DNA of 64,000 bases from Syngnathus acus (lineage: Eukaryota > Chordata > Actinopteri > Syngnathiformes > Syngnathidae). The notes below the pieces were generated by a model that saw only the letters and a program-made list of their open reading frames with translations, did not search any database and was not told the origin of the DNA. Below, in pieces: positions 24,301 to 30,510 of the stretch (the first letter of the stretch is position 1; each line of letters opens with the position of its first letter). Made by a program: the position numbers and the translations under genes. The stretch lies in NCBI RefSeq assembly GCF_901709675.1, contig NC_051105.1:3773104-3837103 (forward strand), read 5' to 3'.

Positions 24301-27300
24301 GTTTTTAGGTGTGCCTTATAGTGCGGAAAATACGGTGCTAATCGTCGGCATTGATGGTTGCGGTTTTAGTAGCAACGCATATTGGACCACAAACGATGAA
24401 GCAAACACGCATAGACAGGCAGAAATGGATTAATGACATGTAATTTAATTTCAGTGGGGAAATTTATTTCAGATGAGAATATTTTGAGTTTGGTGGTTGC
24501 GCCTCTAATAATATAACATCACTGAATGTTGCTTGATATATGTGCGTACAGGTGGGCTACTGTCAGGGCGTCAGCTTTGTGGCTGGCGTGCTGCTGCTAC
24601 ATATGAGCGAGGAGCAGGCCTTCGACACACTCAAGTTCCTCATGTATGACCTTGGCATCAGACGCCAGTACAAGCCCGACATGATCTCTCTACAGGTGAG
24701 CGCACCGCAAATTTCTACTTTATCTACAGATCATCACAGATTGATTTACAAGCTTGTAACCATGGAAACCTGTGTGTAATCAGGTGAAGTAACAGTCATA
24801 AAAAAATGCGAATGAAGAAACAAAGGAACATACTATGTAATACTTGTTATAGCTATTTTAAATATAATGATGATAATAAATCAGGATGAAAGTTTTTTTT
24901 TTGCAAGAACACCTTTGTTTGCAAAAAATAGTTTGGATTTCCAGTGCACGAAAAGTATGACAGTAGTCCCTTTGCAGTACACTACATGTGTGTGTTGCCC
25001 TATCCCATTAGGCTGCAAACATTTGTTCACCTTCCTAAGCGCGACCACACCTTCAAGCGGACATAGTTAGCTGTCTCGTTTAAACATCAGCTGACATTTG
25101 TGGGTCCTGTGAAAACATCAGCAGGCACGCTAATGTTTAACGCTACCACAACTTCCTGTTTAACGTCTCTTGAGGACACAAGGCACCTGTGCAGGACGGT
25201 AAAGGGCACTTTTATACTTTTTCTTGTACGGTTTTACCGTCAGGTTGACTTCTTCTAATGCACTGAGAGCAAACACGGTGCATGCCTCAGCAAGCCTCTC
25301 CTGCTTGGAATCGTTCAGCGACTACAATAGCTCGCATTGTTCCCTTTAATCTGCCCTTTACAAATCCAAATATTGTTTATTTTTCTGTGTTGCGTCATGT
25401 TTTGTAATGTGTGTGTGTGTGTGTTGTGCAAAGATCCAGATGTACCAGCTCTCCAGATTGCTGCACGACTACCACCGTGACTTGTACAATCACCTGGAGG
25501 AGTACGAAATCTGCCCAAGCCTGTATGCCGCGCCGTGGTTCCTCACGCTTTTTGCCTCGCAGTTCCCCCTTGGCTTTGTCTCGCGCGTCTTTGGTACGTT
25601 ATTTTAATTATTAATCAAATTGTAGCTTCACTGTCCTGTTAATGTTTAATATTGTGTGGGGGTGAAAAGTAACCAAATACAAATAAAGTGTCCCCCTGCT
25701 AGTTTATTAACAGCAGCTGATTGATGTCCACCCAAACAGGTTTGTAGTTGTCTGTAGATGCCACAAGATGGTGACCTTTCTTTTTTTTTTTTTATTAGAC
25801 ACTTTTTTATGTATGGCATAACTAAATGGAGCTCCTCCCCTGACTTCAACTTAGTTACTTGGCACCAAAACAATATGTTGATATTTAACATTATTTTTCA
25901 GAAAATACCAGCAGACAGGTTTGCTAACAAATCTCAGAATAGGCAAATGTGTTAATAACAGACCACGAATAAGCAGAAATTAACTATGTAGTATTTTGTT
26001 TAATATATGTTGAAATAAATTTCTCCGATAGCTTTACCTGAATATTTATAAATAAATTATGTATAATTATTACCCCTCTCTACTTTTTTTTATTCACACA
26101 AGCAAGTTAAATATTAGTTGGTTGAACACCTTTAGTTCACAACCTTTGCAAAGCAACAGCAACATGTTTTAACAGTATAAAAGTCCAGCCAATATTAGCA
26201 AGCTTTTAAACAACAAAACGCATTGTGACACGATTTGTTTTTCTTCCTGGTAGTGCTAGACAATATAATATTTATTTTATTTATTTATAAGTAAATAATA
26301 ATAATAGTAAGTAAGTACAAGTAAGCTTTTTTTGTTGTTGTTTTGTAATTTAGGTACAATTTGAATGCTGACACACGTTATCTTTTTTTCCAGACTTTTT
26401 GTTTGTCCAGGGCACAGAGGTCATCTTCAAAGTAGCCCTGTGCCTACTTAGCAACCACCAGGGGGAGATAGTGGAATGCGATAGCTTTGAGAGCATTGTA
26501 GACTACCTGAAGACTACTCTTCCCAGCCTCACACAGGTTCAGATGGAGCTGACCATTGCTAAGGTGATGATGCCTTTGGTGTCTTCTATACAGTTTCAAA
26601 TGGTCAAAATGTGTATTCAGTTTTTTTTTTGTGTGCAAAATTAATCAATGTAAACAGTACCAAAGCATTATGGATTGCAATTCAACCATAATTAAGAACA
26701 CAATCTATGCTATATTCCTGAATAATCATCACTGAATCTACTGTTGCGTGTCACACTGTGTAACACATTTCTGGTCGCCAGGTAACGGAGATGGACATCT
26801 CCAAGCAGCTGCATGCATACGAGGTGGAGTATCACGTGCTGCAAGACGAGGTGGCCGACGGCGGCGCTACGCCCAACGACTCGGAACGCTTGGACAAGCT
26901 GGAGAAGACCAACGTGCAGCTCAAGAAGCAGAACATGGAGCTGCTGGAGAAACTTCAGGTAAACAATTTGTTTTGATGGCTGTGGCTATCTCAGACTTCC
27001 TGTAGATGGCAGTGTAACAAAATTTTAAAAAAGAAACAAAGGCTGCATGTTCAGAGCATTGAGAAGTCATCGGGATAATTGAGCTGTTTTATAATAGTCA
27101 ATATTGTATGATGCAATATCATAGCAGCACGCTTTGATTGCGGTTTTGCATGTCTGTCTCACATTTAACAGGGGTTCAACTGCCCCCCCCCCAAAAGGAT
27201 TTTTTTTTTTCTATTTGGCAATGATTATTCTACCAAATGCTCCGGTTTCCTCCCACATTCCAAAGATATGCATGGTAGGCCGATTGACCACTCCAAATTG

Positions 27301-28173
27301 TCCGTAGGTGTGATTGTGAATGGTTACTTGTCTATGAGTGGCCAGTACACTCATGATATTGCACATTGAACATATTTCATCACTGAGTAAATATGGTGAA
27401 TATGTACAGTAGTAAGATTAGGCTTGTCCTGCGGAAGTAAGGAATTATTAATGTTGTTTTTTTTTGTTTTAAACTATTTTACATAATATACATTAGGAGC
27501 TTCATAGTCTTGAGGTTCTTGGTTGACCCGCCCCCCCAACCATCTTGCAAATTATTAGGCAATGGTTAATGATTGGTATAATGATTGAAGGCTATGGTTT
27601 GATGCTTGGCTGTTCCTCTCCTGTGTGGGGTTTGCATGTTTTGCCCGTGCTTCTGTGGCTTTGCTTCCTCCCACATTCCAAAAACGTGCACGCGAGGCTC
27701 ACTGCAGACTCTTAAATTGTCCAAAGTTGCGAATGTGTGTTGGAATGAGTGCTTGTCTATATTTGCCCTGGCCACCGCTCGAGGCCCCGCCTCTTGAACA
27801 AAGCCAGCTGGGTTGGGTTCCAGCTCACCCTCGACCCAAATAAGGAGAATCACCATAGAAAATGGATGGATGGAGGCATGCATAGATGGAAATATTCAAG
27901 AACACCATCCTGCTGTGATATTTTAACCAGGCAGCCCGGCAGAAGATCCAAACCTTGGAAACCAACGTGGAGAATTTCCTGTCCCGTGAGAGTAAGTTGA
28001 AGCACGTGATCCGCACGCTGGAGCAGGAGAGGTCGGCTCACCAGAAGACCATCGAGCGCATGCGCTCTTGCCTCCCGTCTGATGTACTCACCGACGTAGA
28101 GATGACCCACATCAAGACGGCGGCGGCGGCGGCACCCGACGCAAAAGCCAAAGCCTGTGCCAAGAAGCCTTGA
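2946..28173 (+). CDS. tbc1d4: TBC1D4 (AS160) orthologue, complete 23-exon gene model
   Basis: Rab GTPase-activating protein and Akt substrate that holds GLUT4 vesicles inside the cell until insulin-stimulated phosphorylation relieves it. Coding exons: 2946-3362, 9215-9343, 9424-9646, 10354-10574, 12066-12155, 12850-12954, 13035-13167, 13247-13338, 13426-13536, 14473-14589, 15595-15654, 17295-17503, 18214-18378 (cassette), 19788-19939, 20568-20753, 23294-23455, 23559-23717, 23786-23886, 24552-24695, 25434-25593, 26394-26563, 26782-26958, 27931-28173. The sum is 3,726 bp, 1,241 residues plus stop; all introns are GT-AG and phases agree. Human long form is 1,298 residues. Domains: PTB1 about 20-215, PTB2 about 325-470, phosphosite region 540-740, CaM-binding-like helix about 775-803, TBC about 858-1070 with Arg912 and Gln949, coiled coil 1120-1210. 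TBC1D4 is preferred over the paralogue TBC1D1 because of the N-terminal DKRF segment, the [11 protein letters not shown] phosphosite, and the closer C-terminus. Confidence 0.95.
5252..5620. mobile_element. Foldback MITE, copy 1 (GCGCACC family)
   Basis: Begins TA-CTGTATTTTCCGCACTA and ends with its inverse GTGCGGAAAATACGG-TA. TA on both sides suggests a TA target duplication, as in Tc1/mariner-like elements. Inside, the word ATAAGGCGCACCGGATT recurs near both ends. No transposase is encoded, so it is non-autonomous. Four other near-complete copies and one truncated copy lie in the window. Confidence 0.85.
8712..9021. mobile_element. Foldback MITE, copy 2 (composite subfamily)
   Basis: Terminal inverted repeats CCGTATTTTCCGCATTA and its inverse, flanked by TA. 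Unlike copies 1, 3 and 4 it carries at about 8866-8928 an inserted piece with GGCCCGCGGGCC, GGACTTTGGAC and CTGCTGTAGTGGCTC. The same insert is seen in the copies at 43228 and 46671. Confidence 0.85.
9115..9135. repeat. (TGA)n microsatellite
   Basis: Seven consecutive TGA units just downstream of MITE copy 2 and about 80 bp before TBC1D4 exon 2. Confidence 0.9.
9215..9343 (+). CDS. tbc1d4: TBC1D4 coding exon 2 (PTB1)
   Basis: Residues 140-182, phase 0 at both ends. Reads [13 protein letters not shown] and then [15 protein letters not shown], closely like the human PTB1 core. The acceptor is ccaaaag; the donor is CAG/gtttga. Confidence 0.93.
9424..9646 (+). CDS. tbc1d4: TBC1D4 coding exon 3 (end of PTB1, linker)
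   Basis: Residues 183-257. Starts [20 protein letters not shown], the last strand and C-terminal helix of PTB1, followed by a less conserved acidic linker. The preceding intron is only 80 bp (9344-9423) and has an in-frame stop, so it must be spliced. Donor is ACCG/gtaaga, phase 1. Confidence 0.92.
10354..10574 (+). CDS. tbc1d4: TBC1D4 coding exon 4 (first phosphosite cluster)
   Basis: Residues 257-330. Contains FRTRCNS, where Ser287 corresponds to human Ser318, and RRRHAS, where Ser311 corresponds to human Ser341; both have basic residues at -3 and -5 as in Akt/RSK-type sites. It ends KNRTMLFQ, the lead-in to the second PTB domain. Acceptor ctgcag, donor CAG/gtagac. Confidence 0.93.
10575..12065 (+). 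other. TBC1D4 intron 4
   Basis: 1.5 kb, AT-rich, containing MITE copy 3 and no other recognisable feature. It ends in a long T tract before aacag. Confidence 0.6.
10959..11286. mobile_element. Foldback MITE, copy 3
   Basis: TA-CCGTATTTTCCGCACTA at the left and the inverse with terminal TA at the right. It is in the opposite orientation to copies 1 and 4, as judged from the GAGTTATTGATATATTG internal block. It has no composite insert. Confidence 0.85.
12066..12155 (+). CDS. tbc1d4: TBC1D4 coding exon 5 (PTB2)
   Basis: Residues 331-360. Reads [14 protein letters not shown] and [13 protein letters not shown], almost the human sequence, forming the first strands of PTB2. Phase 0 at both ends; 90 bp. 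A 24-base T run begins 24 bases after the donor. Confidence 0.94.
12850..12954 (+). CDS. tbc1d4: TBC1D4 coding exon 6 (PTB2)
   Basis: Residues 361-395. Contains [11 protein letters not shown] and [13 protein letters not shown], core strands of the second PTB domain. Acceptor ttaacag, donor CTG/gtgagt. Confidence 0.95.
13035..13167 (+). CDS. tbc1d4: TBC1D4 coding exon 7 (PTB2 end)
   Basis: Residues 396-440. [19 protein letters not shown] forms the C-terminal PTB helix and [19 protein letters not shown] follows, both diagnostic of TBC1D1/TBC1D4. Intron before it is 80 bp. Confidence 0.95.
13247..13338 (+). CDS. tbc1d4: TBC1D4 coding exon 8
   Basis: Residues 440-470. [17 protein letters not shown] then EIFERVQ; helical linker conserved in both AS160 and TBC1D1. 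Introns on both sides are under 90 bp. Confidence 0.94.
13426..13536 (+). CDS. tbc1d4: TBC1D4 coding exon 9
   Basis: Residues 471-507. [18 protein letters not shown] and [10 protein letters not shown] are close to human. Phase 0 at both ends. Confidence 0.95.
13600..14330. repeat. AT-rich degenerate tandem-like tract in intron 9
   Basis: Long A-rich stretch in which words such as 'aaaaatattacaaaa' and 'gaaaaatatgtaataaaa' recur with heavy decay. Similar tracts occur at about 7080-7210, 18895-19310, 20160-20370, 22780-23130 and 48360-48620, where 'aataaagtcataattt' words are clearer. Probably a decayed minisatellite family; boundaries are approximate. Confidence 0.45.
14473..14589 (+). CDS. 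tbc1d4: TBC1D4 coding exon 10
   Basis: Residues 508-546. Variable Asn/Ser-rich start, then [20 protein letters not shown], which contains the site equivalent to human Ser570. Acceptor ttggcag, donor CGG/gtaggt, phase 0. Confidence 0.93.
14690..14805 (-). repeat. Fragment of a common fish interspersed repeat, reverse orientation
   Basis: On the minus strand this reads GTGCTAGTGATTAGCACA and then a GAATCTGAGG-like block, resembling the head of the widespread fish repeat whose fuller copy lies at 27608-27890. Diverged; low-confidence family assignment. Confidence 0.4.
15595..15654 (+). CDS. tbc1d4: TBC1D4 coding exon 11
   Basis: Residues 547-566, 60 bp. Reads [12 protein letters not shown]; Ser557 corresponds to human Ser588, an Akt site with Arg at -3 and -5. 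Strong donor AAA/gtaagt. The surrounding intron happens to be open in the same frame (15199-15924), but splice sites and homology limit the exon. Confidence 0.92.
15655..17294 (+). other. TBC1D4 intron 11
   Basis: 1.6 kb with no repeat I recognise apart from a short ACC run near 16422-16438. No additional exon is supported. Confidence 0.5.
17295..17503 (+). CDS. tbc1d4: TBC1D4 coding exon 12 (main Akt/14-3-3 site)
   Basis: Residues 567-636. Contains [12 protein letters not shown] and then [12 protein letters not shown]; Thr600 (codon 17394-17396) corresponds to human Thr642, the principal insulin-regulated 14-3-3 docking site. The acceptor is a tandem GCAGCAG, so the exon may start at 17295 or 17298. 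It ends with AG of a split Ser/Arg codon (phase 2), which pairs in frame with either the cassette exon or exon 14. Confidence 0.93.
18214..18378 (+). CDS. tbc1d4: TBC1D4 cassette exon 13 (long isoform)
   Basis: Residues 636-691, 165 bp, phase 2 at both ends, so it can be skipped without a frameshift; the junction codon is Ser either way. It encodes a Ser-rich segment with [14 protein letters not shown], matching the mammalian alternative segment SAPSFLKSFYQ. In mammals this region is confined to the long isoform, prominent in skeletal muscle. Both splice sites are weak: the acceptor lacks a pyrimidine tract (ggggtgctcacgcag) and the donor is AGAG/gtgaca. The continuous ORF in this stretch is in another frame, so it is easily missed. 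Confidence 0.85.
18564..18594 (+). promoter_or_regulatory. Two UGCAUG (RBFOX-type) motifs downstream of the cassette exon
   Basis: TGCATG occurs at 18564-18569 and 18589-18594, about 185 and 210 bases after the cassette donor. Downstream intronic UGCAUG is the known binding site by which RBFOX proteins promote exon inclusion in muscle and neurons. Function here is inferred. Confidence 0.45.
18895..19310. repeat. Degenerate 'aataaagtcataattt' repeat tract
   Basis: AT-rich run in intron 13 with decayed repeats of GAAATAAAGTCATAATTT and related words. Similar to the tracts at 20160 and 22780. Confidence 0.5.
19755..19784. repeat. (TG)n tract abutting exon 14 acceptor
   Basis: A TGTGTGTG/CGCGTGTG run ends directly before GGCAG of the acceptor and replaces the usual pyrimidine tract. 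Confidence 0.85.
19788..19939 (+). CDS. tbc1d4: TBC1D4 coding exon 14
   Basis: Residues 691-742. [15 protein letters not shown] and then [18 protein letters not shown] match the human GEGRKRT and [14 protein letters not shown] segments. It contains further basic-directed Ser/Thr sites. The acceptor is preceded by a GT microsatellite. Donor TCAG/gtctct, phase 1. Confidence 0.94.
20107..20163 (+). repeat. Short fragment of common fish interspersed repeat
   Basis: Contains TGTGTGGAGTTTGCATGTTC followed by a GCTTGCGTGAGTTTCC block, a piece of the same family as 27608-27890. Confidence 0.6.
20568..20753 (+). CDS. tbc1d4: TBC1D4 coding exon 15 (calmodulin-binding-like helix)
   Basis: Residues 742-804. 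A variable Gly/Ser linker including LLPLSPR, then [20 protein letters not shown], the conserved basic amphipathic helix that binds Ca2+/calmodulin in mammalian AS160. Acceptor catttag, donor GAAG/gtgagt. Confidence 0.94.
21420..22270. repeat. Diverged tandem array in intron 15
   Basis: A composite motif recurs: (a) TACTCTGCAGTTG-like then AACACCTCTGGCCAC-like, and (b) GAGGAAATACGGTATT-like then GTGTTTGTACAAATA-like. Block (b) starts near 21578, 21840, 21968, 22126 and 22219; block (a) near 21440, 21645, 21805 and 21920. Spacing is irregular (about 95-260 bp) and copies are strongly diverged. Confidence 0.55.
22780..23130. repeat. AT-rich degenerate repeat tract
   Basis: Runs of 'aaaatagaattgtaatcata' type words and 'aaaaagttgtaattttcag', the decayed family noted at 13600 and 18895. 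Boundaries are approximate. Confidence 0.4.
23294..23455 (+). CDS. tbc1d4: TBC1D4 coding exon 16
   Basis: Residues 804-858. [18 protein letters not shown] and [12 protein letters not shown] lead into the TBC domain. Phase 1 at both ends; donor CAAG/gtgagg. The next intron is 103 bp. Confidence 0.94.
23559..23717 (+). CDS. tbc1d4: TBC1D4 coding exon 17 (TBC start)
   Basis: Residues 858-911. Begins [14 protein letters not shown], the first TBC motif, and ends [16 protein letters not shown], the lead into the arginine-finger motif split by the next intron. Confidence 0.95.
23786..23886 (+). CDS. tbc1d4: TBC1D4 coding exon 18 (arginine finger)
   Basis: Residues 911-944. Arg912 of the ILVDLGR motif is the catalytic arginine finger (human Arg973). 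After RTFP this gene reads NVEYF, whereas human TBC1D4 and TBC1D1 read THPYF. Then [18 protein letters not shown] is conserved. The preceding intron is 68 bp. Confidence 0.94.
23963..24336. mobile_element. Foldback MITE, copy 4
   Basis: TA-CCGTATTTTCCGCACTA at left, GTGCGGAAAATACGG at right, with the right-hand TA changed to TG. Same orientation and internal blocks as copy 1. It lies 76 bp after exon 18, within intron 18. Confidence 0.85.
24552..24695 (+). CDS. tbc1d4: TBC1D4 coding exon 19 (glutamine finger)
   Basis: Residues 945-992. [21 protein letters not shown] contains Gln949, the TBC glutamine finger in the YCQG motif. Then [16 protein letters not shown]. Phase 0 both ends. Confidence 0.95.
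24696..25433 (+). other. TBC1D4 intron 19
   Basis: No repeat apart from the (GT)n run at about 25409-25424 near its 3' end. No extra exon recognised. Confidence 0.5.
25434..25593 (+). CDS. tbc1d4: TBC1D4 coding exon 20 (TBC)
   Basis: Residues 993-1046. [19 protein letters not shown] and [19 protein letters not shown] are nearly identical to human TBC motifs. The acceptor (tgtgcaaag) is preceded by a GT microsatellite rather than a pyrimidine tract. Confidence 0.95.
25594..26393 (+). other. TBC1D4 intron 20
   Basis: AT-rich, 800 bp; nothing recognisable beyond T- and A-rich runs. Confidence 0.5.
26394..26563 (+). CDS. tbc1d4: TBC1D4 coding exon 21 (TBC end)
   Basis: Residues 1046-1102. [17 protein letters not shown] is the last strongly conserved TBC helix, followed by [14 protein letters not shown]. 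Donor AAG/gtgatg, phase 0. Confidence 0.95.
26782..26958 (+). CDS. tbc1d4: TBC1D4 coding exon 22
   Basis: Residues 1103-1161. [19 protein letters not shown] is conserved in AS160 and TBC1D1; then an acidic loop and the start of a heptad coiled coil ([19 protein letters not shown]). Donor CAG/gtaaac. Confidence 0.95.
27238..27340 (+). repeat. Fragment of common fish interspersed repeat
   Basis: CCGGTTTCCTCCCACATTCC and then a CCAAATTGTCCGTAGGTGTG block. Same family and orientation as the fuller copy 270 bp downstream. Confidence 0.7.
27608..27890 (+). repeat. Common fish interspersed repeat with ATGGATGG tail
   Basis: Has blocks GTGTGGGGTTTGCATG, CTTCCTCCCACATTCC, TTAAATTGTCC, GGGTTCCAGCTCACC and a GAAAATGGATGGATGG tail. 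The arrangement and tail resemble 3' ends of RTE-type LINEs or their derived short elements, very common in percomorph fish; exact family not assigned. It lies 40 bp upstream of the last TBC1D4 exon. Confidence 0.7.
27931..28173 (+). CDS. tbc1d4: TBC1D4 last coding exon 23
   Basis: Residues 1162-1241 and stop TGA at 28171-28173. Coiled coil continues ([20 protein letters not shown], then [16 protein letters not shown]), followed by [11 protein letters not shown] and a short Lys/Ala tail. A GCG run at about 28118-28133 encodes five alanines and may vary in length. Confidence 0.95.
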   Translation, partial: AARQKIQTLETNVENFLSRESKLKHVIRTLEQERSAHQKTIERMRSCLPSDVLTDVEMTHIKTAAAAAPDAKAKACAKKP

Positions 28174-30510
28174 TGATGAGCAAAAGTGTACAGGGACACG
28201 CAGAGACGTGTAGACGGACTCCAGTTCTGGTACTCACTACACCACTGTCACATTGGTTTGGTTATTGGGACAGGGCAGTGGAACCTCCAAGGTCCGTACC
28301 CACAGGAAATTGTGAAACTAGAAAAAAAATAACCCTGGGAATATCGAAACATTTCATTACTGTCCAAGTGCTTCAAGCCACAATTTCATTTTAATTTGAA
28401 TTGTGACATCCTAAGGAGCTACCCCCATTGACAAACCAGCGTACATCTTCAGGCCAAATAATGAACCTGTATGTATCATTGACAAAAAAAAAAAAAAAAT
28501 CAAGCACAATATCCTACAGAGATTGTTGAAAGTAAGACTCGCTTCTCTTACAAATGGCTTTGCTTTTTATCCACTTGAAGATTTTTTGCTATTGTTGCTG
28601 TTGTCGAATGTCTTTTTCGTCCAAAGAGATGATTTCGTTTTTCATTTCCAGAAAAGCGACTTGAACTTTTCAGAGCATCGTCTTCTCATTAGGAGGAAGT
28701 GTCTCTTTCTAAAACTCAGACAGGATGTGAGGTCGTCTGCCTCCTCGGTTTCCTGTGTGACTGACCGCAGTGTCGCTTCCCTGGCAGAACCCAATCAAAA
28801 AAAACATTTGAGGTGGAGGACTTCAAACTGAATGTCCTCTTTGGCTGTTTTTGTCAAAGCAACACTTTTCTCATGCTCACCTCGCAGGGGATGAGCGTAA
28901 TAACACGAGCCGACAACTTGGTCAGTTGTGTTGAGTTTATCGTTGATGTCTTGAGGCAATAGTCCAAATGGAGCGCTGTTGATTTCACTTTCAACCAGTT
29001 TGCTGCCTTCATTGTGATGTCAGCTGTGGCCGACATCCACACTGCAACAAAAGCAACTTTTTTGCTTAATGCAGATATCGGAACTGATTTCTCAAACAGT
29101 TGTCCCGTTAAAATTAGGCGGTACTGATTCACTCTCCAGAACTAAAGAAGTCATCAAAACGTAAAAAAAAAAAAATCTTTGATTTTCCATTGACTTGGCT
29201 TTTGTTAGAAATATTGAACAAATTACTTTTATCTTAAAAAAAAAAAGTTTGTCGGAACATTTTTGCTTTTTTGGGGCGGGGGCAGGAGGCGTGTGGGAGC
29301 TTTTTCCATTAATAACAGTTTCTGAAAGAAAAAAAAAAAATTAGAACAAATGTTACCGTTATATCATTACATTTCCCCAGTTTGGCTTTTTTTTTACCTA
29401 GAAGACAAAAGTAAACTGAAGTGACTGAAACCGATAGAGGTGCTGTTATTTTGACTAGTTTGCTGTCTTAAAGAAATCTATTGTGACCATCAGCTGTGGC
29501 CTAAATACTACATTTTTCCGTGGTCATACTGTATGTACATGTTTTGTTCTTTGCAATTATTTTTTTTTTACATTGTTGCAGGTGTATTGATGTCATGTTG
29601 TTGCAGTGTGCCGATGTGCTTGTTATGTTTCCTTTTCACGCAGGCTGCGTTGTTGCAGTATAAAGTGCTCGTTATTGGCCAGCACCTCACTTTTGTTTCA
29701 AGTGTGCCACCAGGTTTGACTCACCCATCCTGACTCAGAACGAAACATTGCCGAAATGAAAGCACATTTGATTCCGTCGGTCAGCCTCCTCTTTCTTGTG
29801 CACATTTGTTACTTTCTATTCTCAATTTGAAGTGCCGCAAATGTTTGATCGAGTGTTTTTTTTTTTTTTTTTTTTTCTCTGGGGGGGTTGCATGTATGTT
29901 CAACAGCACTTTGCATCACATTCATCTCAACTTTGTGCTACGGTTTCACGGAAATTGTAATTGAAAAACCAAAGAGGTTTTTTTTTTGGGTGGGGTGTTT
30001 TGTATTTTCTGTGGGATTCTAATTTGAAAGCCAAAATATTTGTCACTTAGGGGAATTTACGAATGAGTGCATGGAGAAAAGCAAAGTACATTTTGTGTTG
30101 GAATGAGTGTTTTGACACTTGTTAATTGAAATGTTTTTCTCTCAAGATTTTGCAATTTGCAAAATAATACAACCTTTTTTCTCTCAATATTTCATCATTT
30201 CTCCCTTGAATTGCAATGTTTTTCTTGGAAAGAGAATAACCAGTGACTTTACGAGGACACATTTTTTTCTACGGAGTATCACTTACATTCAGATACAATT
30301 ACCATTTAAAAAAAAAAGAAATTCTCATGAAATTGAGATTTTTTGAAACAATGTTAAGATCCTCCCTTTTGTTTACAGAAGGTGCTGTCCGTCAAACATT
30401 TTGACATTTTTGTTTTTTTTCTATAGACATTTTAAAGATTACTTCTATGCCAACATGAAGGCTACATTAAAGCAGAGACTCACAAATCCAATAAACCTCA
30501 CTTCGCTTGG
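28174..30510 (+). other. Putative TBC1D4 3' UTR
   Basis: No coding similarity. The first convincing AATAAA lies at 30490-30495, with ATTAAA about 25 bases before, giving a 3' UTR of about 2.3 kb, plausible for this gene. Several A and T homopolymers occur inside. The end is not proven. Confidence 0.35.
30490..30495 (+). terminator. Candidate polyadenylation signal AATAAA
   Basis: AATAAA in a CCAATAAACC context on the TBC1D4 strand, followed by T/G-containing sequence. Could be the TBC1D4 3' end. Confidence 0.3.

Noticed and set aside
27608-27890. tRNA or tRNA-derived SINE promoter in the interspersed repeat
   Set aside because: I could not find convincing A and B boxes; the tail suggests an RTE-type origin, and the family was left unassigned.
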